From Aureivirga marina (lineage in GTDB: Bacteria > Bacteroidota > Bacteroidia > Flavobacteriales > Flavobacteriaceae), in NCBI RefSeq assembly GCF_015767265.1, contig NZ_JADPIB010000003.1, positions 248,001 to 312,000 on the forward strand: DNA of 64,000 bases, written 5' to 3'. The notes beneath the pieces were generated by a model that had not been told where the DNA came from, ran no database searches, and was given only the letters and a program-made list of their open reading frames with translations. Of this stretch, positions 61,729 to 64,000 are shown piece by piece. The translations under genes were made by a program, and so were the position numbers. Positions within the stretch are counted from its first letter, which is position 1. Each line of letters starts with the position of its first letter.

Positions 61729-62535
61729 TTATTCAATAAAAGGGTTGTACATCATGATTGCATGATTTTCAACAATTAATTTTTCTTCAATTATTTTTTC
61801 TTTTTTAGTTACAATTTTAAAAATCTGATTATGCCTTGAATAACCTCCCCAATATTGTTGTTTTATTTGATGATTTCTTTCTTCAATTTTATATGTTTCT
61901 TCGATTTTTGTTTTTGAAAATAATTCACCGTGTAAATGAGTTTCATCTAACCAAAGTTTTATAATAAACGTATTTTCTGTTTCGTTTTTAACTTGTAAAT
62001 CGATATGATTAAAAGATAAAGTTGCACCAGCTCCAAACGGAACTTTTCGTTTTACATCTGGAAAAACATCATAACCATGACGATATCTTTCTGTAATAGT
62101 TAAAGGACTATGGGCAAAAATCCAAAAAAGTAAATTTCCTAATTGACACAAACCTCCTCCGATATCTTTCGCAATTTTACCACTTTTTAAAACCAAACCT
62201 TCTAAATAACCTTTTGAAACAGTTGGTCTTCCAACTAATTTCCAAATCGAAAATGTTTCTCCTGGATGAATTACAATTCCATCAATTTCTTTAATTGCTA
62301 ATTCTAAGTTTACTCTTTTATTTTCTTGAAGATACATATCAACATCTTTGAGTTTTCTTAAAATAACGGATTGGTGTTTGTAAACAGAATAATCATAGCT
62401 TTCAGATAGCTTTGTTTTAGCATATATATTTTCATCAAAAATCCATTTGAACTTTCTTTTTAAAATAAAATATTCTTTTCCTAAAACTTGTCTAACTTTA
62501 CTTCTCTTAATCGGCTTTTCAATTTCATTTCTCAT
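61729..62535 (-). CDS. VanW family protein
   Basis: A 268-residue protein matching the VanW domain: ELAIKEIDGIVIHPGETFSIWKLVGRPTVSKGYLEGLVLKSGK, DIGGGLCQLGNLLFWIF, SPLTITERYRHGYDVFPD and VPFGAGATLSFNHIDLQVKN. VanW proteins occur in some glycopeptide-resistance clusters and much more widely; function is unknown, and nothing else here relates to glycopeptides. It has no signal peptide. It is the first gene of the unit that continues with the RNA ligase and kptA. Confidence 0.9.
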   Translation of the reverse strand: MRNEIEKPIKRSKVRQVLGKEYFILKRKFKWIFDENIYAKTKLSESYDYSVYKHQSVILRKLKDVDMYLQENKRVNLELAIKEIDGIVIHPGETFSIWKLVGRPTVSKGYLEGLVLKSGKIAKDIGGGLCQLGNLLFWIFAHSPLTITERYRHGYDVFPDVKRKVPFGAGATLSFNHIDLQVKNETENTFIIKLWLDETHLHGELFSKTKIEETYKIEERNHQIKQQYWGGYSRHNQIFKIVTKKEKIIEEKLIVENHAIMMYNPFIE

Positions 62536-62672
62536 ATTTTACATTTTTTATTTAAACTTTAAAAACTATTTTCAAAGGAAAATTATGCCAAGATAATTTT
62601 ATTAATTTAAAATAGAAGTTGCAAAATATGGTAAAAATCAATTTTTGAGCAATTTATTAAAATTTATGTAAA

Positions 62673-62704
62673 AAAAAGCCACATTCCGTAAAATGTGACT
62701 TTTT
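62673..62704. terminator. Terminator of the secreted-protein gene
   Basis: A 13-bp stem AAAAAGCCACATT / AATGTGACTTTTT with one mismatch. On the - strand it follows the gene ending at 62726, before vanW. Confidence 0.85.
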
Positions 62705-62725
62705 ATATTTGAAAAACTAAGTAAT

Positions 62726-64000
62726 TTATTTTCTAATTAAAATTTTCTTTGTCACTAAGTGCTTTGGCGAAGTAATTCTTAAAATATACTGTCCATTTCT
62801 TAATGTTGTAAAATCTAAGTCTGTATTAGGTAAAATTGCATCGTATTTTCTTTCTAAAACAACATTTCCTTTTAAATCAAAAACTTGTAAAGTTGCTTTT
62901 TCATCAATACTTAAATTAACATGTGCTGTATTTTGAATTGGATTTGGGAAAACATCTCCTGCTTTAAGATCTAAATTTGCATAATCCTCAACATTTAATG
63001 TATCTTCTCCATCTGTGTTATCTTCTTCATCAACATCATTTAAACTATTATCAACAACTGGAGCTCTCCATACACCTCTTCCGTAAGTTGCAATCACAAG
63101 ATGATTTTCTATAGAATTAATTTCTAAATCACGGATATGTGTGTGCGGTAAATTATTGTTATATAAAGTCCATTCCTCTGTAGTATCATCCATATAATAA
63201 ACAGCATTACTTTGTGCTAAATAAATTGTATTATTTGGCGAATTTTGCTGATGTGCAATTGTAACATTTGAAACTCCTTCAGTTGGTAAATTATATGTAA
63301 TATCTGTCCAAGATTCTCCTCCATCAATTGACTTAAAAACAGCTGATTGAGTTGTTACATAAATGATGTTTGAATCATTTTTATTAAAATCAATATTTGT
63401 GATAAAATTCCCCCAGAATTGACTTCCAGTTGGAGTATTCACAACAGAATAAGTCATTTGACCATTGGCATCAATACTAGAAGGATTTGTTTTATAAACT
63501 CTATATTCATCAGAAAACAAAACGTTATCTTCATTTGTTGGATCTACTCTAATAATCGCTAAATTTTTATAAAAGTTAGGTGCAGTAGAACTTATAACTT
63601 TTGTTACAGGCACAAATGAATATTGTGTTTGTGCATCATTAAGTTGTAATTTATATAATTTATCATATCCAGCATAAAGAGTTCCTTCACCTCCAAATTC
63701 AAGAGGAGTAACCCAATCACCATTAACTCCAGGAGCAGAAGCAATTGCAAAACCATCATTATTTACAACATCGTAGACAAATAAATATCCTCCATTTTGA
63801 ATAAATCCAAAGTAATAATTTGAATCTGTTGGATCAATTGCAGCATCCATTCCATCAGCTCCATGATAAACTTTCCAGCTTTCATTTGAAAATGCAAAAC
63901 CTCCATTATCTTGTAATCCTCCAACAATTTTTGAACTTGTTTCTGGAGCTACATCAATTCTATATAATTGACTAATATTCAACCCATGAGTTTTATCATC
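62726..64000 (-). CDS. Secreted BNR-repeat protein with type IX sorting domain, C-terminal part (5' end outside window)
   Basis: The frame is open to the window edge, so only the last 424 codons are present. The visible part starts DDKTHGLNISQLYRIDV and contains GGLQDNGGFAFS, BNR/Asp-box-like SIDGGESW, YATYGRGVWRAP and the same LPHTHIRDLEINSIENHLVIATYGRG pattern as the 1125-residue protein at 38779, to which it is related. An acidic linker (DVDEEDNTDGEDTLNVED) precedes the T9SS sorting domain (DVFPNPIQNTAHVNL... ATLQVFDLKGNVVLE... GQYILRI). It is probably a cell-surface propeller protein. Confidence 0.9.
   Translation of the reverse strand, partial: DDKTHGLNISQLYRIDVAPETSSKIVGGLQDNGGFAFSNESWKVYHGADGMDAAIDPTDSNYYFGFIQNGGYLFVYDVVNNDGFAIASAPGVNGDWVTPLEFGGEGTLYAGYDKLYKLQLNDAQTQYSFVPVTKVISSTAPNFYKNLAIIRVDPTNEDNVLFSDEYRVYKTNPSSIDANGQMTYSVVNTPTGSQFWGNFITNIDFNKNDSNIIYVTTQSAVFKSIDGGESWTDITYNLPTEGVSNVTIAHQQNSPNNTIYLAQSNAVYYMDDTTEEWTLYNNNLPHTHIRDLEINSIENHLVIATYGRGVWRAPVVDNSLNDVDEEDNTDGEDTLNVEDYANLDLKAGDVFPNPIQNTAHVNLSIDEKATLQVFDLKGNVVLERKYDAILPNTDLDFTTLRNGQYILRITSPKHLVTKKILIRK

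Noticed and set aside
61729-62535. VanW gene as sign of glycopeptide resistance
   Set aside because: VanW is widespread outside resistance clusters, no vanHAX-type genes are near, and Gram-negative bacteria are naturally protected by the outer membrane.
1-64000. tRNA/rRNA genes, CRISPR arrays, insertion sequences and prophage
   Set aside because: I found no tRNA-like T-loop with a cloverleaf, no regularly spaced repeats, no transposase or integrase, and no phage structural genes when reading through the window.

Overview
The window is chromosomal DNA of a Bacteroidota bacterium, most likely of the family Flavobacteriaceae. It is very AT-rich. At least five genes encode secreted proteins, and four of these have a C-terminal type IX secretion sorting domain; the fifth pattern is a run of SPII lipoproteins. 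Upstream of many genes I find the Bacteroidota -7 element TAnnTTTG, sometimes with a -33 TTG. Families such as DUF3810, DUF3817, DUF983, DUF5777, the fused E1 alpha/beta dehydrogenase and standalone Lrp/AsnC and Crp/Fnr regulators fit the same group. I see no tRNA, rRNA, insertion sequence, CRISPR array or prophage.

Layout. 1-2600: end of a cytosolic 5'-nucleotidase, then a small accessory stretch of single genes (DUF3644, a conserved hypothetical, a gene broken by a nonsense codon) separated by short inverted motifs. 2600-11600: housekeeping and envelope genes (DUF3810, FadL-like porin, SDR, M1 aminopeptidase, DUF3817, AraC regulator, DUF983) with a candidate three-hairpin small RNA at about 9000. 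11700-17300: a Rieske oxygenase divergent from a six-gene envelope redox operon (lipoproteins, cytochrome c, YceI, OB-fold protein, DUF5777 barrel), next to a Crp/Fnr regulator gene. A palindromic Fnr-like site lies between the divergent units, and a second copy at the same distance from a -7 element precedes a cytochrome c peroxidase at 34.9 kb. 17500-27300: branched-chain-type E1 dehydrogenase, Lrp, M14 peptidase, YceI, a solitary hisD, the pepT-lysA operon and a hydrolase. 27300-38700: a secreted protein, an SF1 helicase, a barrel protein, a YhcG nuclease, an esterase, cytochrome c peroxidase, an FG-GAP protein and a CLC-F fluoride antiporter under a fluoride riboswitch. 38800-54300: large secreted proteins, DUF2252, bestrophin, EamA, Lnt, M28 peptidase, two paralogous L-domain-like proteins, and ProDH with a metallophosphoesterase. 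54300-64000: aroB, recQ, a lipoprotein, a 58-residue protein with 14 cysteines followed by a SigZ-like sigma factor, then an operon with VanW, an RLIG1-like RNA ligase and the RNA 2'-phosphotransferase KptA, and finally the 3' part of another secreted protein.

The most interesting points are the adjacent RNA ligase and kptA genes (a possible RNA end-repair unit), the cysteine-rich miniprotein plus sigma factor, the fluoride riboswitch controlling the CLC-F gene, the inferred Crp/Fnr regulon with constant operator-promoter geometry, and the orphan structured RNA near 9000. Most transcription units end in clear hairpin plus T-tract terminators, many of them shared by convergent genes.
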